64,000 nucleotides of DNA from the NCBI GenBank assembly GCA_022565695.1, contig JAIUME010000006.1:159236-223235 (forward strand), given 5' to 3'. The notes below the pieces were generated by a model that saw nothing but the letters and a program-made list of their open reading frames with translations, was not told the DNA's origin and did no database searches. This document shows, piece after piece, positions 20,271 to 28,200 of the stretch. Both the position numbers and the translations under genes were made by a program. The stretch's first letter is position 1. Every line of letters starts with the position of its first letter. The DNA is from Alcanivorax sp. (GTDB lineage Bacteria > Pseudomonadota > Gammaproteobacteria > Pseudomonadales > Alcanivoracaceae).

Positions 20271-20711
20271 ATGACCCGATTACTGCTTTGTATCCTGCTG
20301 CTGTCCGCCGGGCTGGCCCAGGCCAGCGGTATCTATCGCTGGGTGGACGATGAGGGCAGGGTGCATTTCTCCGATGAGCCCGGCGGCGGCAATGCCGAGG
20401 CCATCACGGTGCAGCCGCAAACCCTGCCGTTTCAGCCTGCGCCCGCACGCTCTCCGCGTGGCACGCCGGCCACAGCTGGCGCGCCACTGATCATGTACAG
20501 TGCCGAGTGGTGCGGTTACTGCACCCGCGCACGCCATTATTTTCGCAGCAACAATATTCCGTTCGTGGAAAAGGATATCGAGAAATCCGATCAGGCCCGA
20601 CGCGAGCACAAGCAGGCCGGTGGCAGAGGTGTGCCGTTGCTGGTACGCGGCGACGCCAAGCTGAACGGCTTTTCCGAACAACGTTTTGAACAATGGTTCA
20701 GGTCTCACTGA
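20271..20711 (+). CDS. Secreted DUF4124-glutaredoxin fusion protein
   Basis: The 146-aa protein has a signal peptide (LLLCILLLSAGLAQASG). A DUF4124 module follows (IYRWVDDEGRVHFSDEPGG), then a glutaredoxin domain with the CxxC active site in YSAEWCGYCTRARHYF and the cis-Pro segment GVPLL. It is expected in the periplasm and so cannot use cytosolic glutathione reductase directly. Its stop overlaps the ATG of the downstream helicase (TGATG), so the two are translationally coupled. Confidence 0.88.
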   Translation: MTRLLLCILLLSAGLAQASGIYRWVDDEGRVHFSDEPGGGNAEAITVQPQTLPFQPAPARSPRGTPATAGAPLIMYSAEWCGYCTRARHYFRSNNIPFVEKDIEKSDQARREHKQAGGRGVPLLVRGDAKLNGFSEQRFEQWFRSH

Positions 20712-22216
20712 TGACAGATATTCCCGAGCAGGACGACACCACTATCAAGGGCAATGGTATCAAGGGCAATGGTATCAAGGACAATGGTCAGGACAGCAGT
20801 CAGGCCAGCGCCCCGGACACGGCTGGCGACAGCGTCCAGGACGCCACTGATACGCCCATCGACACGGCACCCGCCGCACCCACGGCAACAGATTTCGTGG
20901 CGCTGCAGATTCATGAGCGGCTGCTGAAGGCCATCGAGGCAGAGGGCTTTTCTGCGCCCACGCCGGTCCAGCAGATGGCGATCCCACCGGCCCTCGCGGG
21001 CCATGATCTGCGCGTCACCGCCCAGACTGGCAGCGGCAAGACAGCCGCGTTCCTGCTGCCCATGCTGCAACAGCTGATTGCCAACCCGGATTACCAGGCC
21101 GGCACCCGGGCGCTGATCCTGCTGCCCACCCGTGAACTGGCCCGGCAGACATTGAGCCAGGTGGAAAAACTGGCGCGCTTTACCTTTATCAAGGCAGAGC
21201 TGGTCACCGGCGGCGAAGACTTCAAGGTGCAGGCGGCGAAGATTCGCAAGAACCCGGATATCCTCATCGGCACCCCGGGGCGCTTTATCGAGCACCTCAC
21301 CGCCAATAATCTGGATTTCAGCGAGCTGATGATGCTGGTGCTGGATGAAGCCGACCGCATGCTCGATATGGGGCTGAACGAAGACGTGTTGCGTCTCGCC
21401 GCGCTGTGTAACCCCGCACGCCAGACCCTGCTGTTCTCAGCGACGCCCGGGCCGAGTTCCATGGCGGACGTGGTGGCAGCAGTCCTGCGCGACCCGCAGG
21501 AGATTCGCGTCAACCGGGTTCAGGACCTGAACGAAAAGACCCGCCAGCAAATCATCACGGTGGACGACATCGCCCATCGTGAGCGCCTGACACAATGGCT
21601 GCTGGCCAACGAGACCTACGACAAGGCCATCGTCTTCACCAATACCCGTGAGCAGGCGGATCGGCTGGGCGGCTATCTGCGCAACCCGTCCATGAAACTC
21701 TATGTGCTGCACGGCGAAAAAGACCAGAAAGAACGCAAGCAGGCACTGGACCGCCTGCGTAACGGCGATATCCACGTGCTGGTGGCCACCGATGTGGCAG
21801 CGCGGGGGCTGGATATTTCCGGTCTTGATCTGGTCATCAATTTCGATATGCCACGCAGCGGCGATGAGTATCTGCACCGGATTGGTCGCACCGGCCGTTT
21901 CGGCAGCGAGGGCCTGGCCATATCCCTGGTGGCGGCACATGAGTGGAATCTCATGTCCAGCATCGAACGCTACCTGCGCCAGCAGTTCGAGCAGCGCCTT
22001 GTCGCCGCGCATCCGGGCAACTACAAAGGCCCGAAAAAACTCAAGTCTTCGGGCAAGGCTGCGGGCAGCAAGAAGAAAAAGCTGAAGAAAAAAGTGGCCG
22101 CAGCAAAAAATGCCCCGGGCAAAAAGTCGGCGGCGAAAAAATCAGCGGGCAAGAAACCCGCAGCGCCAGATCTGAAGGGCGGCTTTGCCACCCCGAAACG
22201 CAAACCCACGGCCTGA
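20711..22216 (+). CDS. rhlB: DEAD-box ATP-dependent RNA helicase, RhlB-like
   Basis: RNA unwinding, in RhlB as part of the degradosome. The 501-aa protein has an extended Asp/Gln-rich N-terminus with a three-unit IKGNG repeat. The Q motif is FSAPTPVQQMAI, Walker A is AQTGSGKT, the DEAD box is VLDEADRMLD, the SAT motif is LFSATPG, and HRIGRTGRFG is motif VI. The C-terminal tail is Lys/Ala-rich (KKKKLKKK), typical of RNA-binding tails. The ATG at 20711 overlaps the previous stop. Assignment to RhlB rather than RhlE is by overall resemblance. Confidence 0.88.
   Translation: MTDIPEQDDTTIKGNGIKGNGIKDNGQDSSQASAPDTAGDSVQDATDTPIDTAPAAPTATDFVALQIHERLLKAIEAEGFSAPTPVQQMAIPPALAGHDLRVTAQTGSGKTAAFLLPMLQQLIANPDYQAGTRALILLPTRELARQTLSQVEKLARFTFIKAELVTGGEDFKVQAAKIRKNPDILIGTPGRFIEHLTANNLDFSELMMLVLDEADRMLDMGLNEDVLRLAALCNPARQTLLFSATPGPSSMADVVAAVLRDPQEIRVNRVQDLNEKTRQQIITVDDIAHRERLTQWLLANETYDKAIVFTNTREQADRLGGYLRNPSMKLYVLHGEKDQKERKQALDRLRNGDIHVLVATDVAARGLDISGLDLVINFDMPRSGDEYLHRIGRTGRFGSEGLAISLVAAHEWNLMSSIERYLRQQFEQRLVAAHPGNYKGPKKLKSSGKAAGSKKKKLKKKVAAAKNAPGKKSAAKKSAGKKPAAPDLKGGFATPKRKPTA
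20744..20788. repeat. In-frame 15-bp tandem repeat in helicase gene
   Basis: Three units of ATCAAGGGCAATGGT (20744-20758, 20759-20773, and 20774-20788 with one change) encode IKGNG-IKGNG-IKDNG in the disordered N-terminus. Confidence 0.92.
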
Positions 22217-22232
22217 GCACGAGGGCGGTCTG

Positions 22233-22910
22233 ATGTGGATAAAGCGCGTCCCGGTCAACATTGCCTGGGTCGCGCTGATCGTCGGCCTCCTCAGTGCCTG
22301 CGTCGCCGCGCCGGCTGATGATGCTGCGATGCGCGACACAGGCACGCATCATGAAACCGATGCCGACGCTTCCCACGCTTATGTCGTACGCCATCGCCTG
22401 CACACCGGGCTGGCCCTGTCCGCTGACCTGCTGAAAGACAGCCCGCTGGCCTTTGTCCTGGCACTCCCGGATGAGGCGGATTATTACGAGATAGGCCTGG
22501 GTGACGAGGTCTACTATCAACTACCGCGGGCGAGCACCTCACAACTTCGCCGCAATACCCTGGCCGCCCGAGCCATGCTGTTGCCGACCCGCACCGTGAT
22601 GCAGGTCATGCCTCTGAGTGGCCACCCGAAGGACCTCCCCCATACAGACCTTGCCCCCCTGCAGCTCACGGAAGCCGAACTGACGGCACTGATGGATGCC
22701 ATGGTGGCGACATTTGCGCATACGGATGCTGAAGCGGCCTGGGCGGGTGAGCGCCCCCGGCAGTGGTTCTTCCACGGCAACCGCCGTTTCTGGTTCCGCT
22801 ACACCTGCAACACCTGGACGGCGCATGCCCTCACTGAGGCTGAGCAGGCCAGCTGGGTGGTGAAGCCGATTCGTGCTGGCGCGGTGATGCGTCCGTTGCT
22901 GGCCCGCTGA
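22233..22910 (+). CDS. DUF2459 family lipoprotein
   Basis: The 225-aa protein has a lipoprotein signal with lipobox LLSAC. The mature domain starts at VVRHRLHTGLALSADLL and carries GLGDEVYY, WFFHGNRRFWFRYTCNTWTA and a conserved Asn-Thr-Trp near the C-terminus, all fitting DUF2459. Function is unknown. The ATG at 22233 lies just after the helicase stop with GAGGGCGG upstream. Confidence 0.82.
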   Translation: MWIKRVPVNIAWVALIVGLLSACVAAPADDAAMRDTGTHHETDADASHAYVVRHRLHTGLALSADLLKDSPLAFVLALPDEADYYEIGLGDEVYYQLPRASTSQLRRNTLAARAMLLPTRTVMQVMPLSGHPKDLPHTDLAPLQLTEAELTALMDAMVATFAHTDAEAAWAGERPRQWFFHGNRRFWFRYTCNTWTAHALTEAEQASWVVKPIRAGAVMRPLLAR

Positions 22911-23086
22911 CAAATACGCTGATCACTGACACATGGCATGCCGTTTGGCTGACATATCTTTCAGCGATGGCTGATACCGGCGGCATTAGCCTGCTGCGAT
23001 CATGTCCTGGTCAGTGTGGTGCCGGAGCGATGGCTCCCCGGTTAACAATCCGGTGCTGCACTGACATCCCTCCTAAGCCCCTGTTT

Positions 23087-23123
23087 ACCTTCCCTGCGCC
23101 GCCGGGCCGGGGAAGGTTTTTTT
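23087..23123 (+). terminator. Rho-independent terminator
   Basis: Stem ACCTTCCC / GGGAAGGT (23087-23094 and 23110-23117) is followed by seven T. It lies 177 nt after the DUF2459 gene and ends the plus-strand operon. Confidence 0.8.
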
Positions 23124-23193
23124 CAGGTTCATCGCGAATTAGCCTGAAGTGCTTGCCTCGGATGTTTGCCATTCTTTGATGTTCGGAGGTTTT

Positions 23194-23309
23194 GGCCCAC
23201 GGGGGCGGGGATTGCTTTTCAGGACCCGCCGTAAACCCATCCGTGGGGGCTTGTGTTCGACATCCTTGTCTCACACAGTCCTGAAAAGCAATCCCCGCCC
23301 CCGTGGGCC
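23194..23309. repeat. Structured repeat element 1: 32-bp perfect inverted repeat
   Basis: Arms 23194-23225 and 23278-23309 are exact reverse complements (GGCCCACGGGGGCGGGGATT and onward) around a 52-nt spacer with no ORF. It looks like a dispersed intergenic element rather than an insertion sequence, because no transposase fits inside. Confidence 0.85.
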
Positions 23310-23401
23310 GTCACGTTCAGTAGTATCAACGAACATTCTGCCAACGGCTGGTTTGGTTCTTGCCGAGAATTCGATACCCAATGAAATCAGAATCTCGCAC
23401 C

Positions 23402-23514
23402 GGCGGTGAGGCGGGGTACGCCTTGGAGGGGCCTCTTTGGCCATGGATGGCCAAAGCGAGAGCGCCCAGGGATGGCTTGAGCGGTCCCGGAAAGGCGTAC
23501 TCCGCCTCACCGCC
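23402..23514. repeat. Structured repeat element 2: 23-bp imperfect inverted repeat with inner palindrome
   Basis: Arms 23402-23424 and 23492-23514 match with one mismatch (GGCGGTGAGGCGGGGTACGC and its complement). Inside is a 20-nt palindrome TTTGGCCATGGATGGCCAAA (23436-23455). It may also end transcription of the phosphofructokinase gene, whose stop is 73 nt away. Confidence 0.82.
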
Positions 23515-23586
23515 TCTCGCTGGAGGGTGACCCACTGTCGGTAGAACCCCATCCCATTACGCCGCGATGAACCTGATTTCAGGCCC

Positions 23587-24846
23587 TCAGATCTCGAATT
23601 TGCCTTTGAGCTTTTTCGGTACCGGTGTCAGCTTCAGACGTGCATGTACTGGCATGCCGTTCTTGAATGGCATGTCGGCTTCGCCCTGAATCAGTGGCAG
23701 CAGGTAAGCCCGCGCTGCATCGGTGATGCCGAAGCCATCACGGCTGATGAAATCGCGGGGCATCTTCTTCTCGACGTTGGCGACCTTGGCCAGCGGCGCC
23801 TTCTCGATGGTCCAGCTGAATTTTTTGCCCTTGCCGCGAATGATGGCAGGCATGACGGCGTTATCGCCGGCTTCCGCCATCTGCACAGCTGCCCGACCCA
23901 CAGCATAAGCCTGTTCCAGATCGACGGCGGAGGCCATATGCCGCGCCGCGCGTTGCAGGTAATCCGGCACCGCCCAGTGATACTTGTGGCCGAGTTCGGC
24001 TTTCACCATCTGTGCCAGCACCGGCGCGACACCGCCGAGTTGCTTGTGGCCGAAGGCGTCCGTGGACCCGGCGTCCGCCAGGAAAGTGCCGTCCTTGTAG
24101 CGTGCACCTTCGGAAACGGCGATAACGCAGTAGCCGTGTTGCTTGACGGTCTGCTGCACCTTTTTCAGGAATTTCTCTTTGTTGAAGGCAATCTCGGGGA
24201 ACAGGATGATGTGCGGCGCATCGCCGTCCTGCTCCTGGGCCAGGCCAGCGGCTGCGGCAATCCAGCCGGCGTGGCGGCCCATGACTTCCATGACGAACAC
24301 CTTGGTGGAGGTGGCGCACATGGACTGCACATCCAGGGCGGCCTCGCGGATCGAGACGGCGGTGTACTTGGCCACGGAGCCAAAGCCCGGCGAGCAGTCG
24401 GTGATCGGCAGGTCGTTGTCCACGGTCTTGGGCACGTGGATGGCCTGGATCGGGTAGCCCAGGGTTTCGGACAACTGGGAGACTTTCAGGCAGGTGTCGG
24501 CAGAGTCGCCGCCGCCGTTGTAGAAGAAGTAGCCGATGTTGTGGGCCTTGAACACCTCGATCAGGCGTTCGTACTGACGCCGGGAGGTGTCCAGATCCTT
24601 GAGTTTGTAGCGGCAGGAGCCGAATGCGCCGCCGGGGGTGTGCCGCAGGGCCGCAATGGTGGCCTTCGTTTCCTTGCTGGTGTCGATGAGGTCTTCGGTC
24701 AGGGCGCCGATAATGCCGTTGCGACCGGCGTAGACCTTGCCGATCACCTTGCTGTCGCGGGCGGCTTCGATGACGCCGGCGGCTGAGGCATTGATGACGG
24801 CGGTGACACCACCGGACTGGGCGTAGAAAGCGTTCTTGCGGGCCAT
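23587..24846 (-). CDS. pfp: 6-phosphofructokinase, probably PPi-dependent
   Basis: Phosphorylates fructose-6-phosphate, here probably with pyrophosphate and so reversibly. The 419-aa protein has YAQSGGVTAVINASAAGV at the N-terminus, the phosphoryl-donor loop NGGGDSADT, and the catalytic PKTVDNDLPITD, then MEVMGRHAGWIA. Lys in PKTVDND, where ATP enzymes have Gly (PGTIDND), is the known mark of PPi-dependent members. The ATG at 24846 has GGAG about 7 nt upstream; a longer reading to 24957 is not conserved. Confidence 0.9.
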   Translation of the reverse strand: MARKNAFYAQSGGVTAVINASAAGVIEAARDSKVIGKVYAGRNGIIGALTEDLIDTSKETKATIAALRHTPGGAFGSCRYKLKDLDTSRRQYERLIEVFKAHNIGYFFYNGGGDSADTCLKVSQLSETLGYPIQAIHVPKTVDNDLPITDCSPGFGSVAKYTAVSIREAALDVQSMCATSTKVFVMEVMGRHAGWIAAAAGLAQEQDGDAPHIILFPEIAFNKEKFLKKVQQTVKQHGYCVIAVSEGARYKDGTFLADAGSTDAFGHKQLGGVAPVLAQMVKAELGHKYHWAVPDYLQRAARHMASAVDLEQAYAVGRAAVQMAEAGDNAVMPAIIRGKGKKFSWTIEKAPLAKVANVEKKMPRDFISRDGFGITDAARAYLLPLIQGEADMPFKNGMPVHARLKLTPVPKKLKGKFEI

Positions 24847-25043
24847 GCTTGTCTCCGTGCTGCGGTTCCCGGGGGCGCGGGGCGCTTGTGAGGGCGCCAT
24901 GATAATGATCCGGAGGCCGGGCGGCCAGCGCGACAGCGCTTCGGGGCTCTGCGACAATGTGGCATCGCGCCGGACGGGGGATGACCGGGCCGGTCAGTTT
25001 TCCCGGGACAGGCTTGCAGTGCGGGCTTGAGAAAAGAGGGTTC

Positions 25044-25574
25044 ATGAACGCAATCTGGTCATTATATTTCCGCGCCAGCACCCTGCGCAGCGGTCCGGAG
25101 GACATGCCGTATTCGCTGCCGTTGCTGCGCACGACGCTGGTGCTCTGGCTGCTGCTGCAAGGTCTTGGGGCGGTCCTGCAGACCCGTTTCAGCGTGCCCC
25201 AGAGCCTGATGGCGCAAATCTGGCTGCTGGCGGTGTTACTGGGTTCCACCTGGGTGCTACTGGCGTTCAAGGGATTGTCCGCACGGGTGGTGCAGACCTT
25301 CACCGCATTGCTGGGCGTGGAGCTGGTGATCGGCGTACTGGCCTTGCCGCTGATCATGGCCGCGCGGCCGCTGGGGGATGAGGCGTTGCCACTGTGGTTG
25401 CAGGTGCCTTATCTGGTGCTGCTGTGCTGGAATCTGGGCGCGCGCGGCTACATCCTCCATCGTGCGTTGCAGATCGGCCCGTTCCTGGCCATGGCGCTGG
25501 TGCTGACGTTGCTGATGGTGAGCTTTGCCCTGCTGGCCATGCTGATGCCTGAGCTGGCGGCGGGCGCGGGCTGA
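25044..25574 (+). CDS. Hypothetical membrane protein
   Basis: I do not recognise a named family. The 176-aa protein has about four membrane helices (TTLVLWLLLQGLGAVL; IWLLAVLLGSTWVLLAF; LLGVELVIGVLALPLIM; FLAMALVLTLLMVSFALLAML). The ATG at 25044 follows AGAGGG. It is divergent from the phosphofructokinase gene and lies 53 nt upstream of mpl, so it probably shares the mpl transcript. Confidence 0.75.
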   Translation: MNAIWSLYFRASTLRSGPEDMPYSLPLLRTTLVLWLLLQGLGAVLQTRFSVPQSLMAQIWLLAVLLGSTWVLLAFKGLSARVVQTFTALLGVELVIGVLALPLIMAARPLGDEALPLWLQVPYLVLLCWNLGARGYILHRALQIGPFLAMALVLTLLMVSFALLAMLMPELAAGAG

Positions 25575-25627
25575 CCGTATTCTCCGGACATGACTTTTTA
25601 AACAGGACTTTGTAAACAGGACCCTGC

Positions 25628-27037
25628 ATGCATATTCACATTCTCGGCATTTGCGGCACTTTTATGGGCTCGCTGGCGCAGCTGGCCCGGGCCCAGGGGC
25701 ACCGGGTGACTGGCTCGGATGAAAACGTCTATCCGCCCATGAGTGATCAGCTGGCTGCTGCGGGCATCGAGGTGACCAGCGGCTATGATCCGGCGCAGTT
25801 GCGGCCGGCGCCGGATCTGGTGGTGATCGGCAATGCCATGAGCCGGGGCAATCCGGCGGTGGAGTATGTGCTGGATACCGGGCTGCCGTATGTGTCCGGC
25901 CCGCAGTGGCTGGCGGAATTCGTGCTGCAGGGGCGCTGGGTGGTGGCGGTGTCCGGCACCCATGGCAAGACGACGACTGCCAGCATGGCGGCCTGGATTC
26001 TGGACCACTGTGGCCTGGCGCCGGGCTTTCTGATTGGCGGTGTGCCGGATAATTTTGGCGTCTCCGCGCGCCTGGGCGAGGCACCGTTCTTTGTCGTGGA
26101 AGCGGATGAATATGACACCGCGTTTTTCGACAAGCGCTCCAAGTTTGTTCATTACCGCCCACGCACGCTGGTGATGAACAACCTTGAGTATGATCACGCG
26201 GATATCTTTCCGGACCTGGCGGCTATTGAAACCCAGTTTCACCATCTGATGCGTACTGTGCCTGCGCAGGGCAGGGTGATCCTGCCGACCGGCGAAACCG
26301 CCCTGGAACGTGTGCTGGAGCGCGGTTGCTGGAGCGAAGTGCAGCGCTTCGGTGATGGCTCTGCGGTCACCGTGCAACTGGAAAAAGATGATGCATCCGT
26401 TTTTCATGTGACACTGGTCGAGGACAGCGGGCATTCCGTGACGGCAACCGTTAACTGGTCGCTCACCGGCCTGCACAATATGCGCAATGGCGTGGCGGCG
26501 TTGCTGGCCGCGCGCCACTGCGGCGTGACACTGGCCGACGGGGCAGCAGCCCTGAGTGCCTTTGCCGGTGTGAAGCGGCGCATGGAGCTGGTGGGCGAGG
26601 TGTCCGGGGTGCGGGTCTACGATGATTTTGCGCACCATCCCACGGCCATTGCCCTGACCCTGGATGGTCTGCGCAAACAGGTGGGCGGCGACCGCATCAT
26701 CGCCGTGATCGAACCGCGCTCCAATACCATGCGTCTGGGCACGCACCAGGATCGCCTGGCCGATTGCATCAGCGCGGCGGATGAAGTGATCTGGTATCAG
26801 CCACCGGGCATGGACTGGTCACTGGATGCCGTGGTGAGCGCCAGCCAGGTGCCGTCGCGCACGGCGGATGATATCGAGGCACTGGTCGCTTCATTGGTTG
26901 CTTCACTTGTTGAGAGCACCGCACCGGGCGCTTCAACCGGCTCGGCACCGATACATATCGTGATGATGAGTAATGGCGGCTTTGGCGGCATTCATCGCAA
27001 ACTGGTTACGGCACTTGCAACAGCAAAGGAGTATTGA
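25628..27037 (+). CDS. mpl: UDP-MurNAc:L-Ala-gamma-D-Glu-meso-DAP ligase (Mpl)
   Basis: Murein recycling: joins recovered tripeptide to UDP-MurNAc. The 469-aa Mur-ligase-like protein begins MHIHILGICGTFMGSLAQLA. It has the ATP P-loop VSGTHGKTTTASM near residue 115, the carbamylated-Lys region and the C-terminal VYDDFAHHPTAI motif. The length agrees with Mpl (about 450-460). Confidence 0.96.
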   Translation: MHIHILGICGTFMGSLAQLARAQGHRVTGSDENVYPPMSDQLAAAGIEVTSGYDPAQLRPAPDLVVIGNAMSRGNPAVEYVLDTGLPYVSGPQWLAEFVLQGRWVVAVSGTHGKTTTASMAAWILDHCGLAPGFLIGGVPDNFGVSARLGEAPFFVVEADEYDTAFFDKRSKFVHYRPRTLVMNNLEYDHADIFPDLAAIETQFHHLMRTVPAQGRVILPTGETALERVLERGCWSEVQRFGDGSAVTVQLEKDDASVFHVTLVEDSGHSVTATVNWSLTGLHNMRNGVAALLAARHCGVTLADGAAALSAFAGVKRRMELVGEVSGVRVYDDFAHHPTAIALTLDGLRKQVGGDRIIAVIEPRSNTMRLGTHQDRLADCISAADEVIWYQPPGMDWSLDAVVSASQVPSRTADDIEALVASLVASLVESTAPGASTGSAPIHIVMMSNGGFGGIHRKLVTALATAKEY

Positions 27038-27039
27038 CG

Positions 27040-27486
27040 ATGGCTGCAGCACTGATTGCAGGGTTTCACTATCTGGGCATCATGCTCCTGACGGCGACGC
27101 TGCTGGTGGAGTGGTTGGCACTGCGTAGCACCATCACCCGGGAGGTGCTGGACCGGCTGGTGCGCATCGATATCCTGTACGGGATCTCCGCCGTGATCAT
27201 TCTGGTCACTGGTTTTCTGCGCATTACCAACGCCTACGGCAAAGGCCCGGTGTTCTACATGCAGAGCATGGTGTTCCACACCAAGGTGGGGCTGTTCATC
27301 CTGATCGGCCTGATCTCGATTGTGCCCACGGTGCGTTTTCTGCGCTGGCGCAAGGCGGCACTGGCGAATGGCAGCCTGCCCGATGCCGCTGCCGTCAGCG
27401 GCACTCGCAAACTGGTGCTGGTGGAACTGCATATCCTGTTCCTGCTGCCGTTTCTCGCTGCCATCATGGCGCGTGGCATAATGTAG
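27040..27486 (+). CDS. DUF2214 family membrane protein
   Basis: The 148-aa protein has about four membrane helices and matches DUF2214: [17 protein letters not shown], a central segment [20 protein letters not shown], and [20 protein letters not shown] at the C-terminus. Function is unknown. The ATG at 27040 has AGGAG 8 nt upstream and lies 2 nt after the mpl stop, so it is operonic. Confidence 0.82.
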   Translation: MAAALIAGFHYLGIMLLTATLLVEWLALRSTITREVLDRLVRIDILYGISAVIILVTGFLRITNAYGKGPVFYMQSMVFHTKVGLFILIGLISIVPTVRFLRWRKAALANGSLPDAAAVSGTRKLVLVELHILFLLPFLAAIMARGIM

Positions 27487-27491
27487 ATCGC

Positions 27492-27525
27492 CATTCAGGG
27501 CGAGAAGGCATTCAGGGCGAGAAGG
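27492..27525. repeat. 17-bp direct repeat ahead of ubiX
   Basis: Two exact tandem copies of CATTCAGGGCGAGAAGG (27492-27508 and 27509-27525). The second copy runs into the ubiX ribosome site. Confidence 0.92.
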
Positions 27526-27533
27526 AGAGTCCC

Positions 27534-28178
27534 ATGGCATACAGCACTCGCGTAACACTTGCCTTTACCGGCGCCTCAGGGGCGCAGTACGGGCTGCGCC
27601 TGCTGCAATGCCTGCTTGCCGCCAATGCGGAAGTGTTCGTGATCCTGTCCAAGGCGGCGCGTGTGGTGATCGGTACCGAAACCGATCTGCGTCTGCCGCC
27701 AGGCACGGGGGCAACGGAAGCGGCGTTGCGCGACTATCTCTTCGATTCCTTATCCAGGAACAGCCCGGCCGAACAGCAAGGCCGCCTGGTGGTGTGTGGT
27801 CTGGAACAATGGACCGCGCCGGTGGCGTCGGGCTCCGGTGCCCCGGCGAGCATGGTGGTGTGTCCCTGTTCCACCGGCACCTTGTCGGCCATTGCGACGG
27901 GTGCCAGCAACAATCTGATCGAGCGTGCGGCCGATGTGGCCATCAAGGAAGGGCGCAAGCTGATTCTAGTCCCGCGCGAGTCGCCGTTTTCGGCGATTCA
28001 CCTGGAGAACATGCTCAAGCTGGCACGTCTGGGTGTGGTCATCATGCCCGCCGCGCCGGGTTTCTATCATCAACCGCAAAGCGTGGATGATCTGGTGGAC
28101 TTCATCGTGGCCCGCTTGCTGGATCAGTTGGGCGTTGATCAGACCCTGGTGCCTCGTTGGGGTGAATCGGGTAGCTGA
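27534..28178 (+). CDS. ubiX: Flavin prenyltransferase UbiX
   Basis: Makes prenylated FMN, the cofactor of UbiD decarboxylase in ubiquinone synthesis. The 214-aa protein has the N-terminal FMN loop [17 protein letters not shown], then [29 protein letters not shown] and [16 protein letters not shown], all UbiX hallmarks. GGAGAG precedes the ATG. Confidence 0.96.
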   Translation: MAYSTRVTLAFTGASGAQYGLRLLQCLLAANAEVFVILSKAARVVIGTETDLRLPPGTGATEAALRDYLFDSLSRNSPAEQQGRLVVCGLEQWTAPVASGSGAPASMVVCPCSTGTLSAIATGASNNLIERAADVAIKEGRKLILVPRESPFSAIHLENMLKLARLGVVIMPAAPGFYHQPQSVDDLVDFIVARLLDQLGVDQTLVPRWGESGS

Positions 28179-28200
28179 CTGGTCATTGGCAGAGGATTGA

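Larger units (their letters stand above)
22911..23586. other. 676-bp gene-free stretch
   Basis: I see no convincing coding sequence on either strand. It holds a terminator (23087-23123) and two large inverted-repeat elements (23194-23309 and 23402-23514), described separately. Confidence 0.75.

Noticed and set aside
23194..23309. 32-bp inverted repeat as terminal repeats of an insertion sequence
   Set aside because: The 52-nt interior cannot encode a transposase. At most it is a non-autonomous element.
23861..25357. Minus-strand open frame of 498 codons over the phosphofructokinase gene
   Set aside because: Out-of-frame shadow rich in Arg/His/Pro; the overlapping 23587-24846 frame has all phosphofructokinase motifs.
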